In this document: positions 1 to 7,257 of the stretch, piece after piece
Layout of the letters: every line of letters begins with the position of its first letter
Position numbering within the stretch: position 1 is the first letter of the stretch
Assembly: GCA_964635065.1 (NCBI GenBank)
Contig: CAZWMK010000052.1
Location: forward strand, 1-15,334
DNA: 15,334 nucleotides
DNA from: CAZWMK01 sp964635065
GTDB lineage: Bacteria; Pseudomonadota; Alphaproteobacteria; Sphingomonadales; Sphingomonadaceae
Direction of reading: 5' to 3'
Notes under the pieces: model-generated
Told to the model about the DNA's origin: nothing
Database searches by the model: none
The model's input: only the letters and a program-made list of their open reading frames with translations
Translations under genes and position numbers: made by a program

Positions 1-641
1 TCAAGATAGCCGTCATAGGCCACCTTCCAGTTGGCGCCATACATCTCGCGCTGGCCGCAATAATACCAGTTCGGGAAGTCGAAGCGTTCAAGGTCGGTGA
101 TCATGCCGCCAAAATAGGCATCAAAGTCAATTTCGACGCCGGGCGTCAGGATGACAAAGATCAGGCCGGCACGTTCATAGACCGGCAGCTGGGGCATGTT
201 GAGGGTCGACTGGTCAACCTCGCCGAACTTCTGCTTGTCGGCAATGCCGAGCAGGCGACCGTCGCTGCCGAAGGTCCAGCCATGGTAACGGCAGGTGAAG
301 CGGCTGCAATTGCCTGATTTCTCGCTGCTCAGCACCATGCCGCGGTGCGTGCAGACGTTGAACATGGCGCGCAGGCTGCCGTCTTTCTGGCGCGAAATCA
401 GCAGCGGTTTGCCCAGAAACTCGGTCGTCTTGAAATCGCCGGGATTGGGCAGTTCGTTGGTGATGCCCACGAGAATCGGCACGCGCATGAAGATCTTGTC
501 CATCTCGCGCTGCCACTGTTCGGGGTCATTATAGGCCGTTGCCGGGATGCGCATCACGCTATCCGCCTGATCGGTCTTGTTGTTTTCGACATAGTCGAGC
601 ATGTGCTCGACAGCGCGGTTATATTCGTTCTGATAATCCAT
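1..641 (-). CDS. Rieske non-heme iron oxygenase, alpha subunit (3' end cut by window edge)
   Basis: N-terminal 213 codons of a ring-hydroxylating-oxygenase-type alpha subunit; the reading frame stays open to base 1, so the C-terminal catalytic part lies outside. The protein starts MDYQNEYNRAVEHMLDYVEN. The Rieske [2Fe-2S] motif is complete: C97-x-H99 (CTHRG) and C117-xx-H120 (CRYHGW). The visible part ends in NWKVAYDGYL, the conserved segment just before the mononuclear-iron histidines. Family role: O2-dependent hydroxylation or demethylation using electrons from a ferredoxin/reductase, in the cytoplasm. The ATG is preceded by a strong AGGAGG five bases upstream. It lies downstream of the SDR gene on the same strand but with a 242-base gap, so it may have its own promoter. 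The substrate is unknown. Low sequence resemblance to the other Rieske protein here (8700-10097) argues against a recent duplication. Confidence 0.93.
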   Translation of the reverse strand, partial: MDYQNEYNRAVEHMLDYVENNKTDQADSVMRIPATAYNDPEQWQREMDKIFMRVPILVGITNELPNPGDFKTTEFLGKPLLISRQKDGSLRAMFNVCTHRGMVLSSEKSGNCSRFTCRYHGWTFGSDGRLLGIADKQKFGEVDQSTLNMPQLPVYERAGLIFVILTPGVEIDFDAYFGGMITDLERFDFPNWYYCGQREMYGANWKVAYDGYL

Positions 642-883
642 GCGATCCTCCTGCCTGCCCAAGATACCCTGTCATGCTGTCATGCCAGCACGTTATCATC
701 ACCAGTGCAGGCAAAAAACATGATTCAGGTCAAAGTTCAGCACCTGCGATGACATTTTAGCATGATTCTGCAACTTTGCCAGCGGCGGCATCAGAAGCGG
801 TCGTCGAGACCGGCGCAGACAGCCGGCTGAGCCACTGTGTCTGCGCCGGCGCGGGACGATGTTTACCGCTGTTGGCCGTGCGC
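642..883. other. Intergenic region between SDR gene and Rieske gene
   Basis: No credible gene. It holds a 12-bp inverted repeat (listed separately), a tandem 8-mer CTGTCATG x2 at 669-684 close to the Rieske start, a weak inverted repeat CAGGT-N11-ACCTG (726-746), and two copies of CATGATTC (719-726 and 761-768) exactly 42 bp apart, about four helical turns. These are plausible regulator contacts for the minus-strand Rieske promoter, but I cannot assign a clear -35/-10 pair. ORFs crossing this region have no family-like sequence. Confidence 0.4.
810..849 (-). terminator. Strong inverted repeat after the SDR gene, possible terminator without U-tract
   Basis: CCGGCGCAGACA (810-821) is perfectly complementary to TGTCTGCGCCGG (838-849), with a 16-base spacer that itself contains a GCCGGC palindrome. 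It begins 34 bases past the SDR stop codon. The stem is long and GC-rich, but no T-run follows on the minus strand, so it is not a classical intrinsic terminator. It may act as an mRNA 3' stabiliser or a pause hairpin. The structure is seen directly; the role is inferred. Confidence 0.4.
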
Positions 884-1702
884 TTATTGCGCGGTCCAGC
901 CGCCATCGACGACCATTTCGCTGCCCGTCATGTAGCTGGCTTCGTCGCTGGCGAGGAACATGATGGCATTGGCGATTTCTTCAGGGCGCGCAACGCGCCC
1001 GATGGGCGTCGCCTGCGCGACACTGTCGACCAGCGCCTGCGCGCTTTCGGCGCGACCGGCGTCGGCCCAGCGCTCCATGCCGGTCCGCAGCAACGGCGTT
1101 TCGACAAAGCCCGGATGGACCGAATTGACCCGGATCGGCGTCCGCGCCTGTGCGAATTCGAGCGCCGTCGCCTTGGTGAACAGACGCACCGCGCCCTTGC
1201 TGGCATTATAGGGCGAGGCTTCGGGCATGCCGACAATGCCCATGATCGACGAGATGTTGACCACGCTCGACCCGGCGGGCGTGGTTTTGCCGCTTTCGGC
1301 CAGAAGGCGGGTGAAGGCATTGAGGCCCATGAACACGCCGTCGACGTTGATCGCCATGATGCGGCGCCAGTCGGCCAGCTTGATCTCGCCCATCGCCCCG
1401 GTCAGGTCGATGCCCGCATTGTTGACGAGGATGTCGAGGCGACCGAATTGCGCGGTGACGGCGTCACGCAGTGCAAGCCAGTCATCTTCGCTGGCGACGT
1501 TCAGCTTGTAATAATGTGCCTTGCCATCCAGCCGGGCGAGTGTTTCCGTGACCAGCGCGTCCTCTGCGGCGGACAGGTCGGTCAGGATCACGGTTGCGCC
1601 TTCGGCAATGAAACGTTCGCTGGTTGCAAGCCCGATGCCGCGTAGCGCGCCGGTAACCAGAGCGACACGGCCGGCGAGGCGCTGGTTCTGATGGTTGCTC
1701 AT
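884..1702 (-). CDS. Short-chain dehydrogenase/reductase (SDR), classical type
   Basis: A 272-residue classical SDR that oxidises or reduces an alcohol/ketone with NAD(P)(H) in the cytoplasm. Visible motifs: cofactor loop TGALRGIG (17-24), an acidic D42 after beta-2 that suggests NAD(H) preference, NNAG (94-97), structural N119, catalytic S152, and Y165/K169 in YNASK. The C-terminus MVVDGGWTAQ is typical of FabG/hydroxysteroid-dehydrogenase-like members, and the length is normal. The start has GGGAG eight bases upstream. Its neighbours (receptor upstream, Rieske gene downstream, same strand) point to oxidation of a hydroxylated catabolic intermediate, though the intrinsic terminator between receptor and SDR suggests separate transcription. 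The exact substrate cannot be told from sequence; a cyclic secondary alcohol is a reasonable guess. Confidence 0.92.
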   Translation of the reverse strand: MSNHQNQRLAGRVALVTGALRGIGLATSERFIAEGATVILTDLSAAEDALVTETLARLDGKAHYYKLNVASEDDWLALRDAVTAQFGRLDILVNNAGIDLTGAMGEIKLADWRRIMAINVDGVFMGLNAFTRLLAESGKTTPAGSSVVNISSIMGIVGMPEASPYNASKGAVRLFTKATALEFAQARTPIRVNSVHPGFVETPLLRTGMERWADAGRAESAQALVDSVAQATPIGRVARPEEIANAIMFLASDEASYMTGSEMVVDGGWTAQ

Positions 1703-1763
1703 GTGTGAAACTCCCTCTGATGCGATGTACTTTTTCTTGTTTTCACAGCGCTTAGCGCAGGCG

Positions 1764-1808
1764 CAAAAAAAGAAAAGCCCGGCAAGTCCACTGGGGGCTT
1801 GCCGGGCT
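1764..1808 (-). terminator. Intrinsic terminator of the TonB-dependent receptor gene
   Basis: AGCCCGGCAAG (1776-1786) pairs perfectly with CTTGCCGGGCT (1798-1808), an 11-bp GC-rich stem with an 11-base loop. On the minus strand it is followed by TTTTCTTTTTTTGCGC, a good U-tract. It starts 36 bases past the receptor stop codon, so it should end the receptor transcript before the SDR gene. Confidence 0.88.
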
Positions 1809-1844
1809 GTTTCAGTCAGAGGGTTCTGACGATCTTACAATCGA

Positions 1845-4232
1845 TCAGAACTTGTACTTGAACGATGCGCCCCATTCGCGCGGCGGTGCATAGTTGGTCA
1901 GACCAAGCGTGCCCGGCGAGTCAAAGACGCTGGCAATGTAGCGGTTGTCGAACAGGTTGCGCGCCCACAAACCGATCGTCCAGCTTTCATGCTCAGGCGT
2001 CCAGTCGAGGTTGGCGTCAACCACATGCGTCGGCTGAACGGTCGCGCGGCCAGTGTTGTTGATGGCCGTCAGATACTTCTTGCCGACATAGTTGTACTGC
2101 ACGCGCGATTTCATCGTGCCCGAACCGAGCGCGAATTCATAAGCGATGCCAGCCGTGCCCGACCACTTCGGGGCGTTCTGCAGGTCTGCGCCCTTCAGGC
2201 TGTAGGTGCGGTTCTGCACGGCATCGAAGAAGTCGAACTCCTTGTACTTGGAGTCGAGATAGGCGAGCGAGCCGCTGAGCGTCAGGCCATCGACCGGAAG
2301 CGCAGTGACTTCAAGTTCGAAGCCCTTGATCTCGGATTTGCCCGCGTTGATGATGCGGTTGCCCTGCACGAAGGTGCCGTTGGCATCCGTCGTGAAGTAG
2401 ATCGAGGCAATCTGCATGTCACGATAGCTGGTGTAGAAACCGGCCAGGTTGGTGCGCAGACGGCGGTCGAAGAAGTCCGCCTTCAGGCCCAGTTCGAAGG
2501 TGTCGACCTTTTCCGGATCATAAGGCGTGGAGTCCTGCTGCAGGCCGATACGGCCCGTGAAACCGCCCGACTTGAAGCCGCGCGACCAGTAGCCATAAAG
2601 CATCGCGTCGTCGGTGACCTTATAGTCGACGCCAAGCTTCCAGCCAACATTGTTCCAGCTCTTCGAGCCGTCGCCAACCACGGTGCCAAGCGAGATGTTG
2701 CCGGCGCCATCAAAGCGGCTGGGCGTACCTGCGGGGTTGATCGAGGTCGCGGTCGACACGTCCATCTGCGTCTTTTCATGCGTGTAGCGGATGCCAGCCT
2801 GGAGGCGCAGGCGTTCCGTCACGTCGATGAAGCTGTGCGCGAAGGCCGAGATCGACTCGTTGTCCTGATCCTGCAGGTTCTGCTGATAAAGACCCGGTGC
2901 CGCGAATTCGATGCGCAGGTTCTGCACATGGTCGTAGTGGGTCTTCATGTACATGCCGCCGAACAGCAGGTTGATGCTGTCGGTGACATCAAGCGAACTG
3001 CGCAGTTCCTGGCTGAGCTGCCAGCCCTTGGTGGTGCGATAGGTGTCGATCAGCAGGGCAGGCGAACCGTCTTGGTCGGTCGCTTCGTTGACTTCGAAGT
3101 GCTTGTAGCCGGTGATCGCCGTGATGTCGCCGATCGCGGTGTCGCTCCACTGCAGGTTCAACACGCCGCGATAGGTGTCCATGTTGCTCATGTTGGCCAC
3201 GCCCGCATGCGCCGAATAATATTTGCTCGGCGCGTTGCAGCGCTGGTCAGCATTGGGGCAGGGCGAGGCATACATCGGCAGCACCGACGGCACCGAGACG
3301 ATTTGCGGCGTACCAGCCGGGCGGCCGAAGGCACCGACAGGCAGCGGGAAGGTCGTGCCGGCGGGGATATATTCCGCGTCACCGATGATGCCCTCAGCCG
3401 CATTGCCCGGGCGGTTGCCGGCAACCACAGGTGCAGAGCCGTTGCGGGCACGGACATATTCGCCGATGAGATTGGCTTCGAAGTTGGCCGTCGGCGTGTA
3501 TTTCAGGGCGCCGCGCAGGATGGTGACGTTGCGATGGCCCATGTCGGTGCCGTCGACGATGTTCGTCACCCAGCCATCACGACCGTGGTGCTTGACCGAG
3601 ATGCGGCTGGTCAGAACGTCCTGGATCAGCGGAGCGTTGATCGCGGCGGCGACATCGAGGCGGTTCCAGTTGCCAACGGTGACTTCGGCCTTGCCGCCGA
3701 ATTCATCCTGCGGCGTTTCCGAGGTGACGTTGATAACGCCGCCCGTGGTGTTCGCGCCGAACAGCGTGCCCTGCGGGCCGCGCAGGACTTCGATGCTGCG
3801 GACGTCATACAGGTCGACGAGTGCGCCCGTGCTGAAATACTGCGGCACGCCGTCGACGACGACCGACACGGTATTGCCGGCATAGGGATCGGGTTCGATG
3901 ACGCCGATGCCGCGGATGGTGATGGCAGCGGTGTTCGGCGTGTTCGAGAAGTTGTTGATCTGGATGTTCGGGACCGAGCCCTGCAGGCCCTGGATGGTCA
4001 CGGCCTGCATCTGTTCGATCTTTTCGCCGGTGACAGCGCTGACCGAAATCGGAACCGACTGAATGTTTTCAGCGCGCTTTTGCGCGGTGACGACGATTTC
4101 TTCGAGACCGCCCTGGCTTTCAGCGGGCGCGGCAGCCTGGGCAAAGGCGGTGCCAGCCATCAGTGCGGCGACCGACAGGCCGCCCATCAGGCGCATCGCC
4201 GTCCAGGTTGGACGGATGGTGTGTGCTGTCAT
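1845..4232 (-). CDS. TonB-dependent outer-membrane receptor
   Basis: A 795-residue outer-membrane beta-barrel that imports a substrate with energy from TonB-ExbBD. The chosen ATG (4232) has AAGGGGAG eight bases upstream; a start 14 codons earlier has no such site and no signal-peptide logic. Order of parts: signal peptide ~1-32 (cleavage near TAFAQA), TonB box EEIVVTA (44-50), plug domain from ~55 to ~170 containing IRGIGV and the conserved VEVLRGPQGTLFG-like stretch (here SIEVLRGPQGTLFGANTT), then the barrel ending in an aromatic terminal residue (FKYKF). There is no N-terminal signalling (STN) domain, so it probably does not control its own sigma factor. In sphingomonads such receptors often sit in catabolic clusters and take up aromatic, terpenoid or steroid-like compounds rather than siderophores. 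The substrate is inferred from context only. It is divergently transcribed from the MDR gene across 190 bp. Confidence 0.95.
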   Translation of the reverse strand: MTAHTIRPTWTAMRLMGGLSVAALMAGTAFAQAAAPAESQGGLEEIVVTAQKRAENIQSVPISVSAVTGEKIEQMQAVTIQGLQGSVPNIQINNFSNTPNTAAITIRGIGVIEPDPYAGNTVSVVVDGVPQYFSTGALVDLYDVRSIEVLRGPQGTLFGANTTGGVINVTSETPQDEFGGKAEVTVGNWNRLDVAAAINAPLIQDVLTSRISVKHHGRDGWVTNIVDGTDMGHRNVTILRGALKYTPTANFEANLIGEYVRARNGSAPVVAGNRPGNAAEGIIGDAEYIPAGTTFPLPVGAFGRPAGTPQIVSVPSVLPMYASPCPNADQRCNAPSKYYSAHAGVANMSNMDTYRGVLNLQWSDTAIGDITAITGYKHFEVNEATDQDGSPALLIDTYRTTKGWQLSQELRSSLDVTDSINLLFGGMYMKTHYDHVQNLRIEFAAPGLYQQNLQDQDNESISAFAHSFIDVTERLRLQAGIRYTHEKTQMDVSTATSINPAGTPSRFDGAGNISLGTVVGDGSKSWNNVGWKLGVDYKVTDDAMLYGYWSRGFKSGGFTGRIGLQQDSTPYDPEKVDTFELGLKADFFDRRLRTNLAGFYTSYRDMQIASIYFTTDANGTFVQGNRIINAGKSEIKGFELEVTALPVDGLTLSGSLAYLDSKYKEFDFFDAVQNRTYSLKGADLQNAPKWSGTAGIAYEFALGSGTMKSRVQYNYVGKKYLTAINNTGRATVQPTHVVDANLDWTPEHESWTIGLWARNLFDNRYIASVFDSPGTLGLTNYAPPREWGASFKYKF

Positions 4233-4422
4233 TGGTAACTCCCCTTGTCGAATGCGATGCTTATGTATGATCATTGCGGATCGCAGTTGCGTTATAGCAT
4301 TGCAACGCGTGTCATAAATAGGGTTGTTGCCGCAAAAGGCCGCAGAAGGCTCATCTAAATATCAGGTGTGTCCACAAGGTCACAGTCTCATGATGCGATG
4401 AATAGACAAGGGGAGAAGTTGC
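4233..4422. promoter_or_regulatory. Divergent promoter region, receptor gene / MDR gene
   Basis: A 190-bp non-coding divergent intergenic region. It contains GTTGC-N11-GCAAC (4286-4306), a -10-like TATAAC on the minus strand (4296-4291), a degenerate copy of the TetR-type palindrome (4300-4317, listed separately) and a 10-bp tandem repeat, CGCAAAAGGC/CGCAGAAGGC (4331-4350), differing at one base. Good -35 elements are not evident for either direction, so the exact start sites remain open. Confidence 0.55.
4300..4317. promoter_or_regulatory. Candidate degenerate TetR-type operator
   Basis: TTGCAAC-GCGT-GTCATAA has the same 7-4-7 architecture as the perfect palindrome at 8637-8654 and matches it at 11 of 14 half-site bases (5/7 left, 6/7 right). 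It lies next to a -10-like TATAAC of the receptor gene. Binding by the TetR protein encoded at 8028-8630 is inferred. Confidence 0.35.
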
Positions 4423-5442
4423 ATGACCGTGAATCGTCGTATTGTTCTGAAGGCGCATCCGAACGGTGTGCCGGTGCCTGCCGATTTCGCCATGGACGAG
4501 GTCGAAGTGCGCCCGCTTCAGGATGGCGAGATCCTGATCCGCAACCATTTCTTCTCGATGGAACCGGCGATCCGGGGCTGGCTTGACGGCAAAGCCAATT
4601 ATTTCGCGCCGCTTCTGATCGGCGATCCGATCCGCTGCCCGACGATCGGCAAGGTCGTTGAATCCCGCCATCCCGATTTTCAGCCGGGCGACACGGTGCG
4701 CGGCCTGAATAATTGGGAAGATTATTCGATCCTCAACAAGGACACGATCCTCCTTGAAAAGGTCAATCCAGCGCCGGGCATGCCGCTGTCCTATTATGTC
4801 GGCCCGCTGGGTGGATCAGGTCTGACTGCCTATGTCGGCTTGCACGATATCGGCCAGATCAAGGCGGGTGAGACGGTCGTGATCAGCGCAGGCGTCGGCG
4901 CGGTCGGCAGTGTCGCCAGCCAGGTCGCCAAGCTGCGCGGCTGCCGCGTTGTCGGCATCGTCGGCGGCACGGACAAGGCGAAGATCGCCCTTGAAACCAT
5001 GGGCTACGACGCGGTCATTGACTATAAAAACTGTTCCGACCTTGCCGCGGCCATCCGTGAAACCTGCCCCGAAGGCGTCGATGTCTATTTCGACAATGTC
5101 GGTGGGCCGACGCTCGATGCCATGCTGATCAACATGAAGACCTTTGGCCGGGTTATCGGCTGCGGCATGATCGCGGGGTATAACAATCAGGATGCGCCGC
5201 CGCCGATCTTCAACATGTGGGAACTTGTCTCGCGCCAGTTGATGATGAAGGGCTTCCTGCTGTTTGCCTATGCGGATTCCATCCCGGCAGCGCTCAAGCA
5301 GCTGGAAGCGTGGATCGCATCGGGCGAGATCAAGGTCATCGAAAACAAGATGGTTGGTCTTGCCAATGCGCCGGTGCTGTTCAGCGACCTGATGGGCGGT
5401 CGCACCATCGGCAAATCGGTCCTTGAAGTCGATCTGATCTGA
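4423..5442 (+). CDS. NADP-dependent MDR oxidoreductase (zinc-independent alkenal/enone reductase family)
   Basis: A 339-residue medium-chain dehydrogenase/reductase of the COG2130 type (leukotriene B4 12-hydroxydehydrogenase / prostaglandin reductase / CurA-like). Members reduce the C=C bond of alpha,beta-unsaturated ketones or aldehydes with NADPH in the cytoplasm. Visible: N-terminal family features (FFSMEPAIRGWL, 43-54), the nucleotide-binding AGVGAVGS (156-163), and DVYFDNVGGPTLDAML, characteristic of this group. The zinc-ligand cysteines of alcohol dehydrogenases are absent. The ATG has AGGGGAG nine bases upstream. The next gene begins 14 bases after its stop, so the two are probably co-transcribed. 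In this context it may reduce an enone formed by the dehydrogenases; the true substrate is unknown. Confidence 0.9.
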   Translation: MTVNRRIVLKAHPNGVPVPADFAMDEVEVRPLQDGEILIRNHFFSMEPAIRGWLDGKANYFAPLLIGDPIRCPTIGKVVESRHPDFQPGDTVRGLNNWEDYSILNKDTILLEKVNPAPGMPLSYYVGPLGGSGLTAYVGLHDIGQIKAGETVVISAGVGAVGSVASQVAKLRGCRVVGIVGGTDKAKIALETMGYDAVIDYKNCSDLAAAIRETCPEGVDVYFDNVGGPTLDAMLINMKTFGRVIGCGMIAGYNNQDAPPPIFNMWELVSRQLMMKGFLLFAYADSIPAALKQLEAWIASGEIKVIENKMVGLANAPVLFSDLMGGRTIGKSVLEVDLI

Positions 5443-5456
5443 AACGGAGACAAGAG

Positions 5457-6539
5457 ATGAGCAAGGGCAAAATTGGGGTCGGCATCATTGGTGGCACGGC
5501 CGACCGTGGCTGGGCGATGTCAGCCCATATTCCAGCGATCCGCGCGCTCGACGGCTATGAACTGCGCGCCGTCAGCACCAGCCGCCTGGAATCGGCGCGT
5601 GCCGCCGGCGAGGCGTTCGGCGTGCCCGCCTGCACCGATCCTGCCGAACTGTCGCGCCGGGACGACGTCGATCTCGTCGTCGTCTCGGTCAAGGTGCCGA
5701 CGCATCTGGCGCTGGTGACGGCTGCGATCGAGGCGGGCAAGGACGTCTATTGCGAATGGCCGCTCGGCAATGGCCTTGCTGAATCCGAACATCTGGCGGC
5801 ACTCGCCCGCCAGCGCGGGGTGCGCAGCCATGTCGGCCTGCAGGTGCGTTCGGCGCCGGCAATCCGCTATGTCCGCGATCTGATCGCCGAAGGCTTTGTG
5901 GGTGAGGTACTGTCGACATCGATGATCGCGTCGGGCGGGGAATGGGGCGATGTCGTCACCCAGCCCAATGCCTATATCCACGACCGCGCGACGGGTGCGA
6001 CGATGCTGACCATCCCGTTCGGCCATACGGTCGACGCGCTGTGCTGGATCCTGGGCGAGTTCCGCGACCTGATGGCGACGACTGCCGTGCGCCGTCCTGA
6101 CGTCACGGTGGTCGATACCGGCGCGCATATCGTCAAGACCGCCGAGGACCAGATTGCCGTCACCGGTACGCTCGAAAGCGGGGCGGTCGCATCGATCCAT
6201 TACCGCGGCGGCATGTCGCGCGGCACCAATTTCCTATGGGAAATCAATGGCACCAAGGGCGATCTGCGGCTCACTGCCGATTTCGGCCATCTCCAGATCG
6301 TCCCGGCCACCCTTTATGGGGCGCAGGGCGATGCGCCGCTGGCGGAAATGTCGATCCCTGCGCATTATGTCGCCGCGCCACAGGCGCCGGAGGGCGCGCC
6401 CTACAATGTCGCGCAGGCCTATGCGCGGCTGGCGTCCAATGTCGCGGTGCCCGATTTCGACGATGCCGTCCTGCGGCATCGCATGATCGCCGCCATCGAG
6501 GAATCGGCGGCGACCGGGCGGCGCACCAGCTATCGCTGA
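5457..6539 (+). CDS. Gfo/Idh/MocA-family oxidoreductase, Gal80-like, without the EKP lysine
   Basis: A 360-residue two-domain NAD(P)-binding oxidoreductase. The Rossmann motif is near the N-terminus (GVGIIGGTADRGWA, 7-20), followed by the C-terminal substrate domain. Where most members have E-K-P with a catalytic lysine, this protein reads E100-W101-P102 (CEWPLG), a form I associate with Gal80-like branches. Members usually oxidise sugar or cyclitol hydroxyls, but without the lysine the chemistry here is uncertain and a non-catalytic or altered role is possible. The ATG has GGAG nine bases upstream and lies 14 bases after the MDR stop, suggesting a two-gene operon. No signal peptide, so cytoplasmic. 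The convergent VOC gene ends 34 bases beyond its stop; the gap has only a weak 5-bp stem (CCCGG/CCGGG), not a convincing terminator. Confidence 0.85.
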   Translation: MSKGKIGVGIIGGTADRGWAMSAHIPAIRALDGYELRAVSTSRLESARAAGEAFGVPACTDPAELSRRDDVDLVVVSVKVPTHLALVTAAIEAGKDVYCEWPLGNGLAESEHLAALARQRGVRSHVGLQVRSAPAIRYVRDLIAEGFVGEVLSTSMIASGGEWGDVVTQPNAYIHDRATGATMLTIPFGHTVDALCWILGEFRDLMATTAVRRPDVTVVDTGAHIVKTAEDQIAVTGTLESGAVASIHYRGGMSRGTNFLWEINGTKGDLRLTADFGHLQIVPATLYGAQGDAPLAEMSIPAHYVAAPQAPEGAPYNVAQAYARLASNVAVPDFDDAVLRHRMIAAIEESAATGRRTSYR

Positions 6540-6573
6540 CCCTGCCGTCCCGGCCTGAACCGCAACCGGGGGG

Positions 6574-7104
6574 TCAGCTGAACTTGATCTCCCGGATGAC
6601 GTTCGTGCCATCGAACGTCTGGGCGCATTTCTTCACATAATCGTAGAAACCGGTCAGCGACGGCACGCCTTCATACAGCTCGATCATGTGGCCGTGGACC
6701 TTGACAGCATCCATCATGGCAAAGGCGAAGCCGTCGTTCATTTCGGCATAGAGCGCGGTTTCAAAACCAGCCTTTTGGACGGTCGCCATGGCGTCGGCGA
6801 GATTGTCGACGATGATCGCGACATGGTGGATGCCGGTTTCGCCGTTCGGATACATGTCGAAGAAGGGCGAGGGATCGGGATTGTTCTGCTGCACGAACTC
6901 GATCATCAGATCGCCCCACTGGCCATAGGCCGATGTGTGGTCGAGCGGGCGCTCCACGCCGCGATGCACCGCACGTTTCAGCGGAATATGATCGGCAACG
7001 AAATAGGGGCCGGAACCGAAGGCGGCGCTGTGCGCGAGGGCTGCGGCGCGGGCATCGGGAACGAAATAGGCAATCTGGCGAATGGGCTGTTTCAGCAGCA
7101 TCAT
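6574..7104 (-). CDS. VOC (glyoxalase/methylmalonyl-CoA-epimerase-like) family protein
   Basis: A 176-residue vicinal-oxygen-chelate protein made of two beta-alpha-beta-beta-beta modules. Likely metal-site residues are E69 (MIEF), H94 (GIHHVAIIVDNL, 91-102) and E142 (MIELYE). The usual first-module histidine seems to be Q10 (RQIAYFVPD). The family includes epimerases, extradiol dioxygenases, isomerases and lyases; this single-site type resembles the epimerase/glyoxalase group, and the function here is unassigned. Start: ATG at 7104 with GGGAG five bases upstream; the adjacent ATG at 7101 (spacing eight) is equally possible. Longer upstream extensions run through the divergent promoter region and were rejected. 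No signal peptide. It is divergent from the EthD-domain gene across 153 bp, so the two may share control. Confidence 0.85.
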   Translation of the reverse strand: MMLLKQPIRQIAYFVPDARAAALAHSAAFGSGPYFVADHIPLKRAVHRGVERPLDHTSAYGQWGDLMIEFVQQNNPDPSPFFDMYPNGETGIHHVAIIVDNLADAMATVQKAGFETALYAEMNDGFAFAMMDAVKVHGHMIELYEGVPSLTGFYDYVKKCAQTFDGTNVIREIKFS

Positions 7105-7144
7105 GGTGTCTCCCAAGGCATGGCTGCCCCTGTTGTTCATCAGA

Positions 7145-7174
7145 CAGCCGTATAAATCCCGCTTATAATGGCTG
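7145..7174. promoter_or_regulatory. Inverted repeat in the VOC/EthD divergent promoter, possible operator
   Basis: CAGCC (7145-7149) and TATAA (7151-7155) pair with TTATA (7163-7167) and GGCTG (7170-7174): two 5-bp arms separated by a small 1x2 mismatch, with a 7-base centre ATCCCGC. The core TATAA-N7-TTATA is close to TATAA-N6-TTATA in the palindrome at 8637-8654. It lies mid-way in the 153-bp region between two divergent starts, a classic place for an operator. Recognition by the local TetR protein is inferred and weaker than for the 8637 site because the spacing differs by one base. Confidence 0.4.
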
Positions 7175-7257
7175 CGCGGCTTTCGTCCATTGCTGACGCT
7201 TGCAAATCGCACAATCAGGTATAGCCTGCGCATATAACACAAGAATGGGGAGGTTAT

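Noticed and set aside
776..1645. 289-codon open frame on the plus strand opposite the SDR gene
   Set aside because: The SDR on the other strand has all catalytic motifs; this frame has none.
1989..4238. 749-codon open frame on the plus strand opposite the TonB receptor gene
   Set aside because: Antisense shadow of a GC-rich gene. It is rich in Arg/Val/Asp/His with no domain or motif, whereas the minus-strand frame is an unmistakable receptor.
6549..6570. CCCGG/CCGGG hairpin between the convergent Gfo/Idh and VOC genes as a bidirectional terminator
   Set aside because: Only five base pairs, a 12-base loop and no T-run on either strand.
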